From Bacteroidota bacterium (GTDB taxonomy: Bacteria; Bacteroidota; Bacteroidia; Chitinophagales; Chitinophagaceae), in assembly GCA_020161535.1 (NCBI GenBank), contig JAIUNW010000001.1, positions 496,001 through 560,000 on the forward strand: a stretch of 64,000 nt of DNA. Direction: 5' to 3'. A program made the position numbers and the translations under genes. Shown here piece by piece: positions 35,779-44,340 of the stretch. Positions within the stretch are counted from its first letter, which is position 1; every line of letters begins with the position of its first letter. The notes under the pieces are model-generated. The model was not told where the DNA came from. It worked only from the letters and a program-made list of their open reading frames with translations, and did not search any database.

Positions 35779-35786
35779 CAAAAATA
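35779..35786 (-). promoter_or_regulatory. Candidate -7 element for the small barrel protein gene
   Basis: On the minus strand TATTTTTG matches TAnnTTTG and lies 19 bases before the ATG. No -33 box could be identified. Confidence 0.4.
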
Positions 35787-35797
35787 ATTAATCCTGA

Positions 35798-36418
35798 TTA
35801 GGATGCCAGTTCTACTTCATATAATCCGCTAAAAAGATAGAGTTTGCCGGTAGCCAGTTCCTTGCATTGAAAGCGTTTCCTGAGTTTTTTGCCTTTTTGA
35901 AAGATGCGCCCACCGGCAATGACAAAGAGGCTGCCCTCGGGCAATTCTTCCACCAGCAAAGATTTTTCATCTGCCGGATCGTATTGCCGCAATACCCGCA
36001 TCAGGGGTTCGTCGGCACAACTACTGGCCGGCAGGTTATCGATGCTTTTCAGCAAAGCAGCTTCTACATCAGCGGGGAAAATGCCCACCCCCAGAAAACC
36101 GCGCAAGAGGTCGCGGTACACCTGTTTCCATTCCTTGCCATGGGCCGACACCCGGTGCCGGTAGCGGTCGAACGTGAGGAGGTGTGCGAGCTCATGCACC
36201 AGGGTGATTAAAAATGCATAGGGATTCAGGTTGCCGTTCACACTGATCCGGTGTTGGGCACCGGGATGGGCGTGCCGGTAATCGCCCAAGATACTCCGGC
36301 GCTCGCGCGTGATGGTCAGGTGAACGCGGTATTGCTGAATATGGGTCAGCACTTTTTCGAAAGCACCCGGCGGCAGAAAATGCGCCAGTTGCTGCATGGG
36401 GTATTCTTTGCGGGGCAT
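35798..36418 (-). CDS. SprT-like zinc metalloprotease domain protein
   Basis: A 206-residue protein with the zincin motif LVHELAHLL near residue 77 and the later HGKEWKQVYRDLL that supplies the third histidine; both are typical of SprT/Spartan N-terminal domains. Spartan-type proteins act on DNA-protein crosslinks in eukaryotes; the bacterial role is unclear. The C-terminal region (FQCKELATGKLYLFSGLYEVE) is of the small beta type seen in the family. The start shares one base with the stop of the membrane gene upstream. Confidence 0.85.
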   Translation of the reverse strand: MPRKEYPMQQLAHFLPPGAFEKVLTHIQQYRVHLTITRERRSILGDYRHAHPGAQHRISVNGNLNPYAFLITLVHELAHLLTFDRYRHRVSAHGKEWKQVYRDLLRGFLGVGIFPADVEAALLKSIDNLPASSCADEPLMRVLRQYDPADEKSLLVEELPEGSLFVIAGGRIFQKGKKLRKRFQCKELATGKLYLFSGLYEVELAS

Positions 36419-36813
36419 CAGGCAGTCGGCTTGCGCTGGGTAATCAGTTCAATGATAGAATAGACAATGTACAAGCCCATGCAAATAAAGAGCGCTGGTT
36501 TGTTTACCTGGTCGCGGGCAATGTAAATATATATGAATGCAGCAATGGCCAAGCCAAAGAATTTCAGCATCATCCCCGTGTAAACCGGTGTTAAAAAAGT
36601 CGGTGATTTCGGATCGATCGCCGGCCGACTGCGCAGTAAAACCGAAAGCCAAAAAAGCAGGAAAAGAATGAGGTTGCCCACCTGGACCACGTCTCGGTTG
36701 ATACCAGCGGCCGCCAGTTTGGGGGCGAATACCCGTAGGCCGAGGTTCACCAATACGAAAACAAAAAAGGGAAGTTGAAATTCGCGTCTAAAGATCATCG
36801 GTTTTTTCTCCAT
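36418..36813 (-). CDS. Small integral membrane protein following AtpZ
   Basis: A 131-residue protein with about four transmembrane spans (LPFFVFVLVNLGLRVF, VGNLILFLLFWLSVLL, FGLAIAAFIYIYIA, PALFICMGLYIVYSIIEL). Position right after AtpZ matches the small membrane protein that, in many Bacteroidota, sits between atpZ and the ATP synthase a-subunit gene; I cannot name a family. The ATG at 36798 would shorten the overlap with AtpZ. Here it is followed by SprT rather than ATP synthase genes. Confidence 0.75.
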   Translation of the reverse strand: MEKKPMIFRREFQLPFFVFVLVNLGLRVFAPKLAAAGINRDVVQVGNLILFLLFWLSVLLRSRPAIDPKSPTFLTPVYTGMMLKFFGLAIAAFIYIYIARDQVNKPALFICMGLYIVYSIIELITQRKPTA

Positions 36814-37033
36814 CGTTGCGCTTCGCCGTTGCTTTAATCAGTTGGTACAACAAAACGGCGATCAGCAGCAAAGGTAATAGCCAGATGAATAAGGGCGTTG
36901 ACTTACTCATCCGGCCATCCAGCCAGTTGCCCAGCCATAAACCGAAGCCAATCGCGCCGGCAAATTGGGCACCGAGGCCCACCCAGCGCGTCCAGCTGTT
37001 ATCAGGCGGCTTTACTGTCTTTTTGCTTGTCAT
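36788..37033 (-). CDS. atpZ: AtpZ/AtpI-family small membrane protein
   Basis: An 81-residue protein with two hydrophobic hairpin spans (VGLGAQFAGAIGFGLWLGNW and FIWLLPLLLIAVLLYQLI). The G-x-Q-F/L-A-x-x-I-x-x-G-x-x-x-G-x-x-L-D pattern is characteristic of AtpZ, a factor of the FoF1 ATP synthase cluster thought to aid assembly or Mg2+ supply. The start at 37033 fits the family length. It overlaps the bactofilin gene by 32 bases. No ATP synthase genes are in this window. Confidence 0.85.
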   Translation of the reverse strand: MTSKKTVKPPDNSWTRWVGLGAQFAGAIGFGLWLGNWLDGRMSKSTPLFIWLLPLLLIAVLLYQLIKATAKRNDGEKTDDL

Positions 37034-37430
37034 TTGATGCGGTAACCGGCTTCTGTTCAACCGGTGTGCCCATGTGGCAGGCGCCGTTGAAGGTAGCGGC
37101 AGGTTCTATCTGGAGCTTTCCGGCATGAATATTTCCGTTTACAATGCCCGAAGCTTTGAGTTGAAGCAGTTCTTTTACCTTGATGGTGCCCGTCACTTTT
37201 CCCATGATATCGGCCTGGGCGCCAATAATATCGCCCTCTACGACGCCATTTGCGCCAATCACCACTTTGGCCGTGCTGTTGATATTGCCGATTAGGGTGC
37301 CATCAATGCGCATATCACCATTGCTGCTGATATCGCCTTTCAGGGTGGTACCATTGCCGATCAGGCTGGTGCTGGTGCCGCCGTTGGTTGTTTCTGTGAA
37401 AGAGTCGGATTTGGATTTCCCGCTAAACAT
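37002..37430 (-). CDS. Bactofilin (polymer-forming cytoskeletal protein)
   Basis: A 142-residue protein whose core is a DUF583 right-handed beta-helix: regularly spaced Gly and Ile/Val turns (LIGNGTTLKGDISSNGDM, IDGTLIGNINSTAKVVIG, VVEGDIIGAQADIMGKV, KASGIVNGNIHAGKLQIE). Bactofilins polymerise without nucleotide and help shape cells or localise wall enzymes. Short disordered ends, rich in Ser, Thr and Lys, flank the core. The gene lies after a membrane-anchored M23-like anchor protein, which agrees with a wall-linked role. Confidence 0.93.
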   Translation of the reverse strand: MFSGKSKSDSFTETTNGGTSTSLIGNGTTLKGDISSNGDMRIDGTLIGNINSTAKVVIGANGVVEGDIIGAQADIMGKVTGTIKVKELLQLKASGIVNGNIHAGKLQIEPAATFNGACHMGTPVEQKPVTASNDKQKDSKAA

Positions 37431-37441
37431 AGTATTTGGAT

Positions 37442-37837
37442 TTAATCTGTGGATGTTTCTGTAGCCGGTATATTGAGGGAAGTGGTATCCAGTTTTACGG
37501 ATGCATCTCCCTGTAACACTTTTTTTACGTCGTTCAGGTATTTGTCGCGGTACTCCATCTCCTGCTCCAGCGAATCCGTCCGCATTTTCAATTGCCGCAA
37601 TTCCCGCGTGGCGCTGGCCGAGCCATAGCCAGGAATATAGAGTTTAAGCGGGGTGAAAACGATCAATGCAACGGTCAATCCAGTCAGCACAACAAATAAA
37701 GTACTCAGCCCGATATACACACTCAACCTCGACAACTTGAACGTGACCACTTCTTCGTAACTGTCGTCGTTCATCACCACCAGGCGGTACCGGTTCCGTA
37801 AACGTTTAAGGGGGGTATCTATATTGCTTTCAGCCAT
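37442..37837 (-). CDS. Membrane-anchored coiled-coil protein resembling the N-terminus of M23 peptidases
   Basis: A 131-residue protein: a cytosolic stretch (KRLRNRYRLVVMNDDSYEEV), one transmembrane span (LSVYIGLSTLFVVLTGLTVA), FTPLKLYIPGYG, then a short coiled coil (LRQLKMRTDSLEQEMEY). From memory this is the usual N-terminal anchor of M23/LytM endopeptidases that precede bactofilin in Bacteroidota, but here a stop comes before any LytM domain and no LytM frame follows. It may be a stand-alone scaffold or a truncated enzyme. Confidence 0.7.
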   Translation of the reverse strand: MAESNIDTPLKRLRNRYRLVVMNDDSYEEVVTFKLSRLSVYIGLSTLFVVLTGLTVALIVFTPLKLYIPGYGSASATRELRQLKMRTDSLEQEMEYRDKYLNDVKKVLQGDASVKLDTTSLNIPATETSTD

Positions 37838-37965
37838 TATTTTTTTTCCGGGTTTTTCAATCGTTGTTCGGGCCTGCTGGCTTCGTCAAATCTACCAAAG
37901 AATATTTGTCTGGCAGCACTCTGGCGCAATAATTGTCGGTATCGACCAGGCAAAGCCTGTTTCAT
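37837..37965 (-). CDS. Possible 42-residue protein upstream of the bactofilin operon
   Basis: ATG at 37965, TAA at 37837-37839, and the stop shares its last base with the ATG of the next gene (TAATG), as in coupled operons. The sequence is basic (MKQALPGRYRQLLRQSAARQ, then FFGRFDEASRPEQR). The frame stays open for a further 38 codons upstream without another ATG, so the start may be non-ATG. No family recognised. Confidence 0.35.
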   Translation of the reverse strand: MKQALPGRYRQLLRQSAARQIFFGRFDEASRPEQRLKNPEKK

Positions 37966-38084
37966 GCAATAGCCCGGGGCCACCGGCGTTGATACAAACG
38001 CGGCAGGCTCGGCTACCGCATGAAATCGGCCGTCTTTAACTAAAATTTCTTTGGCGGTAGTATTAATACCTTTAGTTTGCGCAG

Positions 38085-41084
38085 ATGATCAACACCCGGC
38101 ACTGCCACCATATCCTTTTCTTTTTGCTTGGCCTGGCCGGATGGTTTGCCACAACGGCACAACCTACCCTTACCGCTGCAGACCTCAAGAAGCCTGCCAA
38201 GTACGAAGACCGGGTACTGAAAGCCGAAAAAACGGGTGAGAAAAAATTTACCATCCCCCGCCGCTTTACGCAAAACACCTATACACATTATAATTACGTT
38301 TTTAATGCCCAGGTAAAACTGGACCGGGTACTGGCCATGGCCAAGGCCCAACATGTTGACCATTACCTCGATTTGTTGTCGTTTTACAATTATAGCCTCG
38401 ACGCCACCTCTGCCCAGAAAAAAGAACTTGATTCGGTGATTTACAAAGTAAATGCCGGTATTTTTTTGCACGACCTGCGCGACAACTGGATGGATAATTT
38501 GTACATGCAATTGGGGCAGGCGTATTATTATCGTGCTGCCCTCGACTCGGCCTTCATGACTTTCCAGTACATGAACTTTGCCTTTGCGCCAAAAGACGAC
38601 CAGGGTTATGATCTCTATATCGCCAGTAATTCAAACGAAGGTGGCAACAACCTCAAAGTGGCGACGCTTGAAAATCGCAATATCATCCAACGCGCTTTTT
38701 CAGAACCGCCCAGCCGAAACGATGCCCTCATTTGGTTGATCCGCACGCACATCAGTTTGAAAAATTATATCGCGGCCAGTACCCTTATCCAGACCCTGCG
38801 CAACGACCCTGATTTTCCGGCGCGATTGCAAAATGGTTTATCGGAAGTAACAGCGTATTATTTCTACAACCAGGAACGGTTCGACAGCACCGCTTTTTAT
38901 CTCGAAAAGGCCCTGCCCAATGCAAGCAACAAAGAAGAGCAGGCCCGGTGGGAATACCTCCTGGGACAACTCTACGCCAATGCCGGCAACCGCAGCGCGT
39001 CGAAAGATGCTTTTCAGCGTGCCATGAAACACACGCTGAACCCGATCATGGAAGTGGCGGCTTACTTGCAGGCGACCCAGCAATTTGATCCCGACAATGA
39101 ACTTGACTGGCAGGCAGCCATCGCAGCGCTGGAAAAAATGGCCAAGAAGGAACGCTATGCCGAAAACCGCGACCTGATTTATTATACCCTGGCACAGATT
39201 GAAGCCAACCGCAAACAATATGTACCGGCGCATATACACCTGATCAAAAGCATTAAAAACGCGTTTAACAATCCCGAGCAGAGAACAAAATCCTATTTGC
39301 TCATGGGCGAAATAGCGTTTATCCAACACCGTTATTTTAATGCCCGGTATGCCTATGATAGTGTGGATGCCAATTATTTGACCGAAGCAAAGGCCAAAGA
39401 AGTAGCACCGCGTAAAGAGGCGCTCACGCTGATTGGCAATCAATTGATGGTGATCAGGCGGCAAGACAGCCTGCAACAGCTGGCTGCCCTGCCCGAGCAA
39501 GAGCGCAATGCTTACCTGAAAAAAGCCTTGCGTGCCCTGCGCCGCCAGATCGGCCTCAGTGAAGAAGAAACCATCACGCCTGATAACAACAGCGCCAGTT
39601 TCTTTCCGAATGCAGCCTCCAACCAGCAGCCTGCCGACCTTTTTTCGAATGGCAGTAGCACCGATTTTTATTTTTACAACAATAGCCTGAAGAGTAGAGG
39701 CTTCAGCGATTTCCGGAATAAATGGGGCACCCGCCAAAACGTTGACAACTGGCGCAGAAGCAGTGCGGCGAATATGGCCGTCCGGGCACAAACCGACAAT
39801 GCAGACAATACCAACGACGCAGCCGCTACCGCAACCAATGGCCCGACCCTGGCCGGCTTGCTGGCAGGTATTCCGCTTACGCCCGAAAAAATGCAGGCTT
39901 CGAACGATTCCATCCGCCTGGCGAAATACACCTTGGCCCTTGCTTTGCAAAACAAACTGGAAGACTATGCCAGTGCGGCTACTGAATATGAGCAGTTACT
40001 GGAAAAATTTCCGAACGATAAAAACGAAGCGCAGATTTTGTATAACCTCTCTATTTGTTACCAACACCTTGGCCGCGAGCAGGATATGTCGCGGGTCAAA
40101 TCGAGCCTGGTGCAGCGCTTCCCGAATAGCCGACTGGCCAAACTGGCCAGCGACCCTATAGGCGTGCGTACCAATGACAGTGCTTTTTCCAAACAAGCAA
40201 CGGCGCAATACAACCAGGTCTACGATCTATTTATCGCCGGGCAATTCGACTCCGCACTGGTGTTGAAGAAACAGGCCGACAGTGCATTTGGGAACCAGCA
40301 CTGGACGCCGCAATTGCTCTATATCGAGGCGATTTACCAGATCAAAAAACAAGACGATAGCGCCGCTATTCTAACGTTGACCAATATCCGAAATATGTTT
40401 GGCGATCATCCGCTTGCTAAAAAAGCCGAAACGATGATCGATGTACTCAAGCGACGCAAACAGATTGAAGCCTACCTGACCAACCTGCAGGTGGAGCGTC
40501 CGGCCGACGATAGTACCACGGCTAACCTGCCCGCACAACCGAAAAAGACGGTGGTGGCGCCGGTGCCCCCACCCGCTGTGCCCGAGCCTGCAGTGAAAGA
40601 ACCGGTTACCAAGAACACGAAACTACCTGGCCTGGTTAATGACAAACCGGTTACCGATAGTAGTCGCCTGAAAAAAGAAGCCCCCAAACCAATTGCTACC
40701 AGTGCTTTTAGCCGCCATGCACAGCAACCGCATTTTGTGGGCATTGTGTTGGACGAAGTAGATCCGGTATATGTGGCCGAAGCGCGCAATGCCTTTGACC
40801 GGTACAACAAAGAGAAATATTATGCGCAGCCAATGAATGTACTGGTGGTTGATATGGGCGAGAAAAGAAAGCTGGTGTCGATTCGAGGATTTGAAAACGA
40901 AGCGGCTGCCATAGCTTATATTAAAAAAGCCAAGGAACTGGCACCGAAAGAAATCATCCCCTGGCTGAAAACAGGAAAGTATTATTTTGTACCCATCGCC
41001 GAAGACAATATGGACCTGCTGATGCTTAACCGTGATTTCCCGGCTTATCAGCAATTCATCAAACAATTATTTCCCGATCTGTAA
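38085..41084 (+). CDS. TPR-rich SprE/PorW-like protein of the type IX secretion / gliding system
   Basis: A 999-residue exported protein with a signal peptide (HHILFFLLGLAGWFATTAQ) and many TPR-like helical pairs from about residue 130 to 420 and again at 600-780 (LYMQLGQAYYYRAALDSAF, WEYLLGQLYANAGNRSASKD, ALALQNKLEDYASAATEYEQ, LYNLSICYQHLGREQDM). The YEDRVLKAEKTGEKKFTIPR start and the TPR layout match SprE/PorW, the periplasmic partner that links the type IX outer membrane complex to the motor; in other species it is a lipoprotein, but no lipobox Cys is visible here. A proline-rich spacer (about 815-850) leads to a C-terminal domain. Confidence 0.82.
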   Translation: MINTRHCHHILFFLLGLAGWFATTAQPTLTAADLKKPAKYEDRVLKAEKTGEKKFTIPRRFTQNTYTHYNYVFNAQVKLDRVLAMAKAQHVDHYLDLLSFYNYSLDATSAQKKELDSVIYKVNAGIFLHDLRDNWMDNLYMQLGQAYYYRAALDSAFMTFQYMNFAFAPKDDQGYDLYIASNSNEGGNNLKVATLENRNIIQRAFSEPPSRNDALIWLIRTHISLKNYIAASTLIQTLRNDPDFPARLQNGLSEVTAYYFYNQERFDSTAFYLEKALPNASNKEEQARWEYLLGQLYANAGNRSASKDAFQRAMKHTLNPIMEVAAYLQATQQFDPDNELDWQAAIAALEKMAKKERYAENRDLIYYTLAQIEANRKQYVPAHIHLIKSIKNAFNNPEQRTKSYLLMGEIAFIQHRYFNARYAYDSVDANYLTEAKAKEVAPRKEALTLIGNQLMVIRRQDSLQQLAALPEQERNAYLKKALRALRRQIGLSEEETITPDNNSASFFPNAASNQQPADLFSNGSSTDFYFYNNSLKSRGFSDFRNKWGTRQNVDNWRRSSAANMAVRAQTDNADNTNDAAATATNGPTLAGLLAGIPLTPEKMQASNDSIRLAKYTLALALQNKLEDYASAATEYEQLLEKFPNDKNEAQILYNLSICYQHLGREQDMSRVKSSLVQRFPNSRLAKLASDPIGVRTNDSAFSKQATAQYNQVYDLFIAGQFDSALVLKKQADSAFGNQHWTPQLLYIEAIYQIKKQDDSAAILTLTNIRNMFGDHPLAKKAETMIDVLKRRKQIEAYLTNLQVERPADDSTTANLPAQPKKTVVAPVPPPAVPEPAVKEPVTKNTKLPGLVNDKPVTDSSRLKKEAPKPIATSAFSRHAQQPHFVGIVLDEVDPVYVAEARNAFDRYNKEKYYAQPMNVLVVDMGEKRKLVSIRGFENEAAAIAYIKKAKELAPKEIIPWLKTGKYYFVPIAEDNMDLLMLNRDFPAYQQFIKQLFPDL

Positions 41085-41096
41085 CGGATAGTCGAC

Positions 41097-43529
41097 ATGA
41101 AAAGAATAAACAGCATTTTCTGGAAAATATTTCTGTTTGGCTTGGGCGCATTCGCCCTTCTATTACTGCTCATCAACCTGGGTGTATTTGGCAAATTGCC
41201 CTCGCTGAGCGAATTGGAAAACCCCTCCATTGCACAGGCCACTGAAGTGTATGCGGCCGATGGCACCCTGATGGGCAAGTATTTCAAAGAGCGTGGCAAC
41301 CGCAGCAATGTTGAATACAAAGACATTTCAAAGCATGCCATCAATGCACTGGTTGCCACTGAAGACGAGCGTTTTTACCAGCATTCAGGCATTGATGCCA
41401 AGGGTGTATTGCGCGCCATTGCCTACCTGGGCAGCCAAGGCGGTGGCAGTACCGTTACCCAACAGCTCGCGCTGAATATGTTTGATGAGCGCGCCAGCAA
41501 TCCCGTTACCCGCGTGGTGCAGAAGTTGAAAGAATGGATCATCGCCATCAAACTGGAAAGGAATTTTACCAAAGAAGAAATACTGGCATTATACCTCAAT
41601 GTGGTGCCATTTAGCGATAATGTGTACGGCATCAGGAATGCTTCGCTTACTTTTTTCAGCAAAGAGCCTGATCGGTTGAATGTAGAAGAGGCCGCCACCT
41701 TGATTGGCATGGTAAACGGTCCGACCCTGTTCAACCCACGTCGCAATCCCAAAGCGGCCCTGAACCGCCGCAACCACGTGATCACCAAAATGGCCGAGAA
41801 CAATTATATTTCGGAAGCCGAAGCCGGCAAGCTGAAGAAACAGGCCATTGTATTGAATTACAAAAAGCAGGATGAAAACAATGGCCTCGCGCCTTACCTG
41901 CGCGAAGTGATTCGCGGCGATATTCGCAAATGGTGCAAAGACCATAACAACCCCGCTACCGGCGACCCCTACGATATTTACAAAGACGGATTGAAGATCT
42001 ATACCACCATCAATCCGCGGATGCAGCTCTATGCCGAAGAAGCGGTAACCAAACACATGCCGGTGCTGCAAAAAGCATTGAACGCACAGAGCAGCCTGAA
42101 GAAAGGCGCCATCTGGAAAGACCGCGACAATGTATTACTGGCGGCCATGAAAGCATCTGACCGTTGGGAAAATGAAAAAGAAGATGGCCTGAGTGAAGCC
42201 GATATCAAAGCGAGCTTCAGCAAGAAAGTGCCAATGAAAGTATTTGCGTGGAACCCGAAACGTGAACTGGATACGGTGATGACGCCGCTGGATTCTATCA
42301 AGTACCACCACCAAATGCTCCAAACCTCGTTCATGGTAACCGATCCCATAACCGGCGAAGTAAAAGCCTGGGTAGGCGGCATTGATTTTAAGACTTTCAA
42401 ATACGATCACGTAAATATCAATACCAAACGCCAGGTGGGTTCTTCGATCAAACCCTTTCTCTATTGCCAGGCGATTTACGAAGATGGTTTCACCCCTGAA
42501 ACACCGGTGCAGAATGTGCAGCAAAATTTTCCGGGCTTCGGACTGGTGCCGGCGAAAGACAAATGCAATGGCAATACGGTAAGCATGGCCGGCGCCCTCA
42601 CCTATTCGCTGAACTGCGCTACGGCCTATATCATGAAACAGGTAGGTCCCAAACGTTTTGTCGACTTCCTGCACAATATCAATATCAAATCAGAGATCCC
42701 TGCCTATCCGTCTATTTGTTTGGGTGCGGTCGATTTATCGATGTATGAAATGTTATATGGCTATACTATGTTTGCCAATCGCGGCTTCAGTGTGCAGCCA
42801 ACTTATATTACCCGTATTGAAGATCGCAATGGCAATGTGCTGGAAAGCTTCCAAACAAAAATGAACCAGGTGATCAGCGAAGAAGCTGCCTATACCACAA
42901 CCAAGATGTTGGGTGGACCGGTAGAGATCGGCACGGCCGCGGGACTTCGTGCGCGACTCGGTGCTGCCGAGATGGCGGGTAAAACAGGTACAACGAACGA
43001 CAATGCCGATGCCTGGTTTATTGGCTTCACGCCACAGTTGCTGGGTGGTACCTGGATTGGTTGCGACGATCGTTTTATTCGCCTTGAAAGTGGCTTGGGC
43101 TATGGCGGTAAGGCTGCCATGCCGATTTGGGAATATTTCTTCCAAAAAGTATATGCTGATAAAACACTGGGCATTGAAAAAGACCAGCGTTTTGCACAAC
43201 CCGAGCAAATGCGCAAGGAAGCCGAATACGACTATATGCGCATCATTGAACAGCAGGCGCCGCCGGGTGCCGAGGGCATCGACCAGGGCAATGGTGCGGC
43301 TGATCAATACTTGATGGAACCCGACACCAGCAATATTCCACCCGAATCAAACCTCAATGCCGACGAAAAAAGGGTATTGAAAGAAGCCAACCAGGGTCCC
43401 AAAAAAGACGAAAAAAAACCAACTGAAAATCCTGCTGCGAAACCGGCAGAAGAATCGAAAGAGAAAAAAGGATTGTTTAGAAAAATCTTTGGGAAGAAAG
43501 ACAAAGACAAGGACAAAAAGAATCCCTGA
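41097..43529 (+). CDS. mrcA: Penicillin-binding protein 1A (bifunctional transglycosylase/transpeptidase)
   Basis: An 810-residue class A PBP that polymerises and crosslinks peptidoglycan in the periplasm. One N-terminal span (IFLFGLGAFALLLLLINLGV) anchors it. GT51 motifs: ATEDERFYQHSGID near residue 87 and GGGSTVTQQLALN near 118. Transpeptidase motifs: SSIKPF near 448, SLN near 501 and KTGTTNDNADAWFIGF near 630. The C-terminal tail is disordered and Lys-rich (KKDEKKPTENPAAKPAE, then KKGLFRKIFGKKDKDKDKK). It starts 12 bases after the SprE-like gene, likely in the same operon. Confidence 0.95.
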   Translation: MKRINSIFWKIFLFGLGAFALLLLLINLGVFGKLPSLSELENPSIAQATEVYAADGTLMGKYFKERGNRSNVEYKDISKHAINALVATEDERFYQHSGIDAKGVLRAIAYLGSQGGGSTVTQQLALNMFDERASNPVTRVVQKLKEWIIAIKLERNFTKEEILALYLNVVPFSDNVYGIRNASLTFFSKEPDRLNVEEAATLIGMVNGPTLFNPRRNPKAALNRRNHVITKMAENNYISEAEAGKLKKQAIVLNYKKQDENNGLAPYLREVIRGDIRKWCKDHNNPATGDPYDIYKDGLKIYTTINPRMQLYAEEAVTKHMPVLQKALNAQSSLKKGAIWKDRDNVLLAAMKASDRWENEKEDGLSEADIKASFSKKVPMKVFAWNPKRELDTVMTPLDSIKYHHQMLQTSFMVTDPITGEVKAWVGGIDFKTFKYDHVNINTKRQVGSSIKPFLYCQAIYEDGFTPETPVQNVQQNFPGFGLVPAKDKCNGNTVSMAGALTYSLNCATAYIMKQVGPKRFVDFLHNINIKSEIPAYPSICLGAVDLSMYEMLYGYTMFANRGFSVQPTYITRIEDRNGNVLESFQTKMNQVISEEAAYTTTKMLGGPVEIGTAAGLRARLGAAEMAGKTGTTNDNADAWFIGFTPQLLGGTWIGCDDRFIRLESGLGYGGKAAMPIWEYFFQKVYADKTLGIEKDQRFAQPEQMRKEAEYDYMRIIEQQAPPGAEGIDQGNGAADQYLMEPDTSNIPPESNLNADEKRVLKEANQGPKKDEKKPTENPAAKPAEESKEKKGLFRKIFGKKDKDKDKKNP

Positions 43530-43558
43530 TGATGTAGGGAGTCCTAAGAAGTTTAAAA

Positions 43559-43579
43559 TTTAAGGTTTAAGGTTTAAGG
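43559..43579 (+). repeat. Tandem TTTAAGG repeat (three units)
   Basis: Three exact 7-base units. The complementary CCTTAAA appears twice at 44306-44319, so the two tracts form an inverted pair around the AraC remnant. Confidence 0.7.
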
Positions 43580-43623
43580 TCTTCCGGGTGCAGCTTGCAT
43601 TTGTGTTTTGCTGGCGGGTGAAC

Positions 43624-44031
43624 TTATTTGGTTCGAAATTCTTTGGGGGTGCAGCCAACTTTTTGCTTAAAGAGCCGGATGAAATGTTGCGGGTATTTGA
43701 AGCCCAGTTCATAGGATACTTCGGCTATTGATTTACCGACATCGAAGACCCGCTCTTTGGCTACTTCCACCAGTTTTTGTTGTATATATTCTTGTGGGGT
43801 GACGCCACTTTCTTTTTTGATCAGGTCCCCAAAATAATTGGCTGATTAGTTCAGTTGGCTGGCGCAGTAAGCAACCGATGGTATGCCTTCTTCACTGGCT
43901 TTACCGCTGCTGAAATAATAATTGAGCAGGTCTTCAAATCGAGTCGGGATATCTTTATTGACATGATCGCGCGTAATAAACTGGCGGTCGTAAAAACGTT
44001 CACAATAATTCAGCAACAATTCATTAACTAT
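43624..44031 (-). pseudogene. AraC-family transcription regulator remnant with internal stop
   Basis: Read on the minus strand, the region encodes the C-terminal two-helix DNA-binding domain of an AraC regulator: LLNYYFSSGKASEEGIPSVA, then CASQLN-stop-SANYFGDLIKKE, then GVTPQEYIQQKLVEVAKERV and IAEVSYELGFKYPQHFIRLF. The stop is a TAA at the position where the family normally has a Leu (TTA), consistent with one base change. Upstream of 44031 the frame meets another stop and the ligand-binding half is missing. It therefore looks both truncated and interrupted. Neighbouring sequence up to 44232 holds no gene. Confidence 0.85.
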
Positions 44032-44232
44032 GGTTTATATGGAAGTATACCAAAAGCAAGGAAACGGTTGGAAGCTGATAGCCCGTCAGGCCAGTGAAAT
44101 ACACTAATCTTCTTGATATGGAAAACCTATTACTGTTACTGCCATAATTTATCGTCGCTCATTCTTCCTTTGTCCGTTTACGACTTAAACCAAAAATCGA
44201 GCATGTCTCACCCACTCTACACGACTCCATTA
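44032..44232. other. Intergenic stretch without recognised features
   Basis: Between the AraC remnant and the terminator at 44233. No convincing frame; a possible degraded N-terminal half of the regulator could not be recognised. Confidence 0.35.
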
Positions 44233-44264
44233 AAAAACGCGTCACCTTTCAGTAACGCGTTTTT
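44233..44264 (-). terminator. Bidirectional-looking terminator below the ompA gene
   Basis: Perfect 10-bp stem, AAAAACGCGT (44233-44242) with ACGCGTTTTT (44255-44264), and a 12-base loop. A-rich and T-rich ends give U-runs on both strands. It lies 77 bases past the OmpA stop. Confidence 0.7.
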
Positions 44265-44305
44265 ATCTTACCGATCTAAAGCCAGTCACCTGCACAGCGA
44301 CCCAA

Positions 44306-44319
44306 CCTTAAACCTTAAA
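44306..44319 (+). repeat. CCTTAAA repeat (two units), inverted to the tract at 43559
   Basis: Two exact CCTTAAA units, the reverse complement of TTTAAGG. Confidence 0.6.
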
Positions 44320-44340
44320 CATGAAACTTTAAACTCTTGC

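Noticed and set aside
38838..39950. Antisense frame of 370 codons opposite the SprE-like gene
   Set aside because: The plus strand carries clear TPR repeats and signal peptide; the antisense frame shows none.
43535..44340. Insertion sequence or tRNA in the large gap near the AraC remnant
   Set aside because: No transposase frame, no terminal repeats beyond TTTAAGG tracts, and no cloverleaf or T-loop motif.
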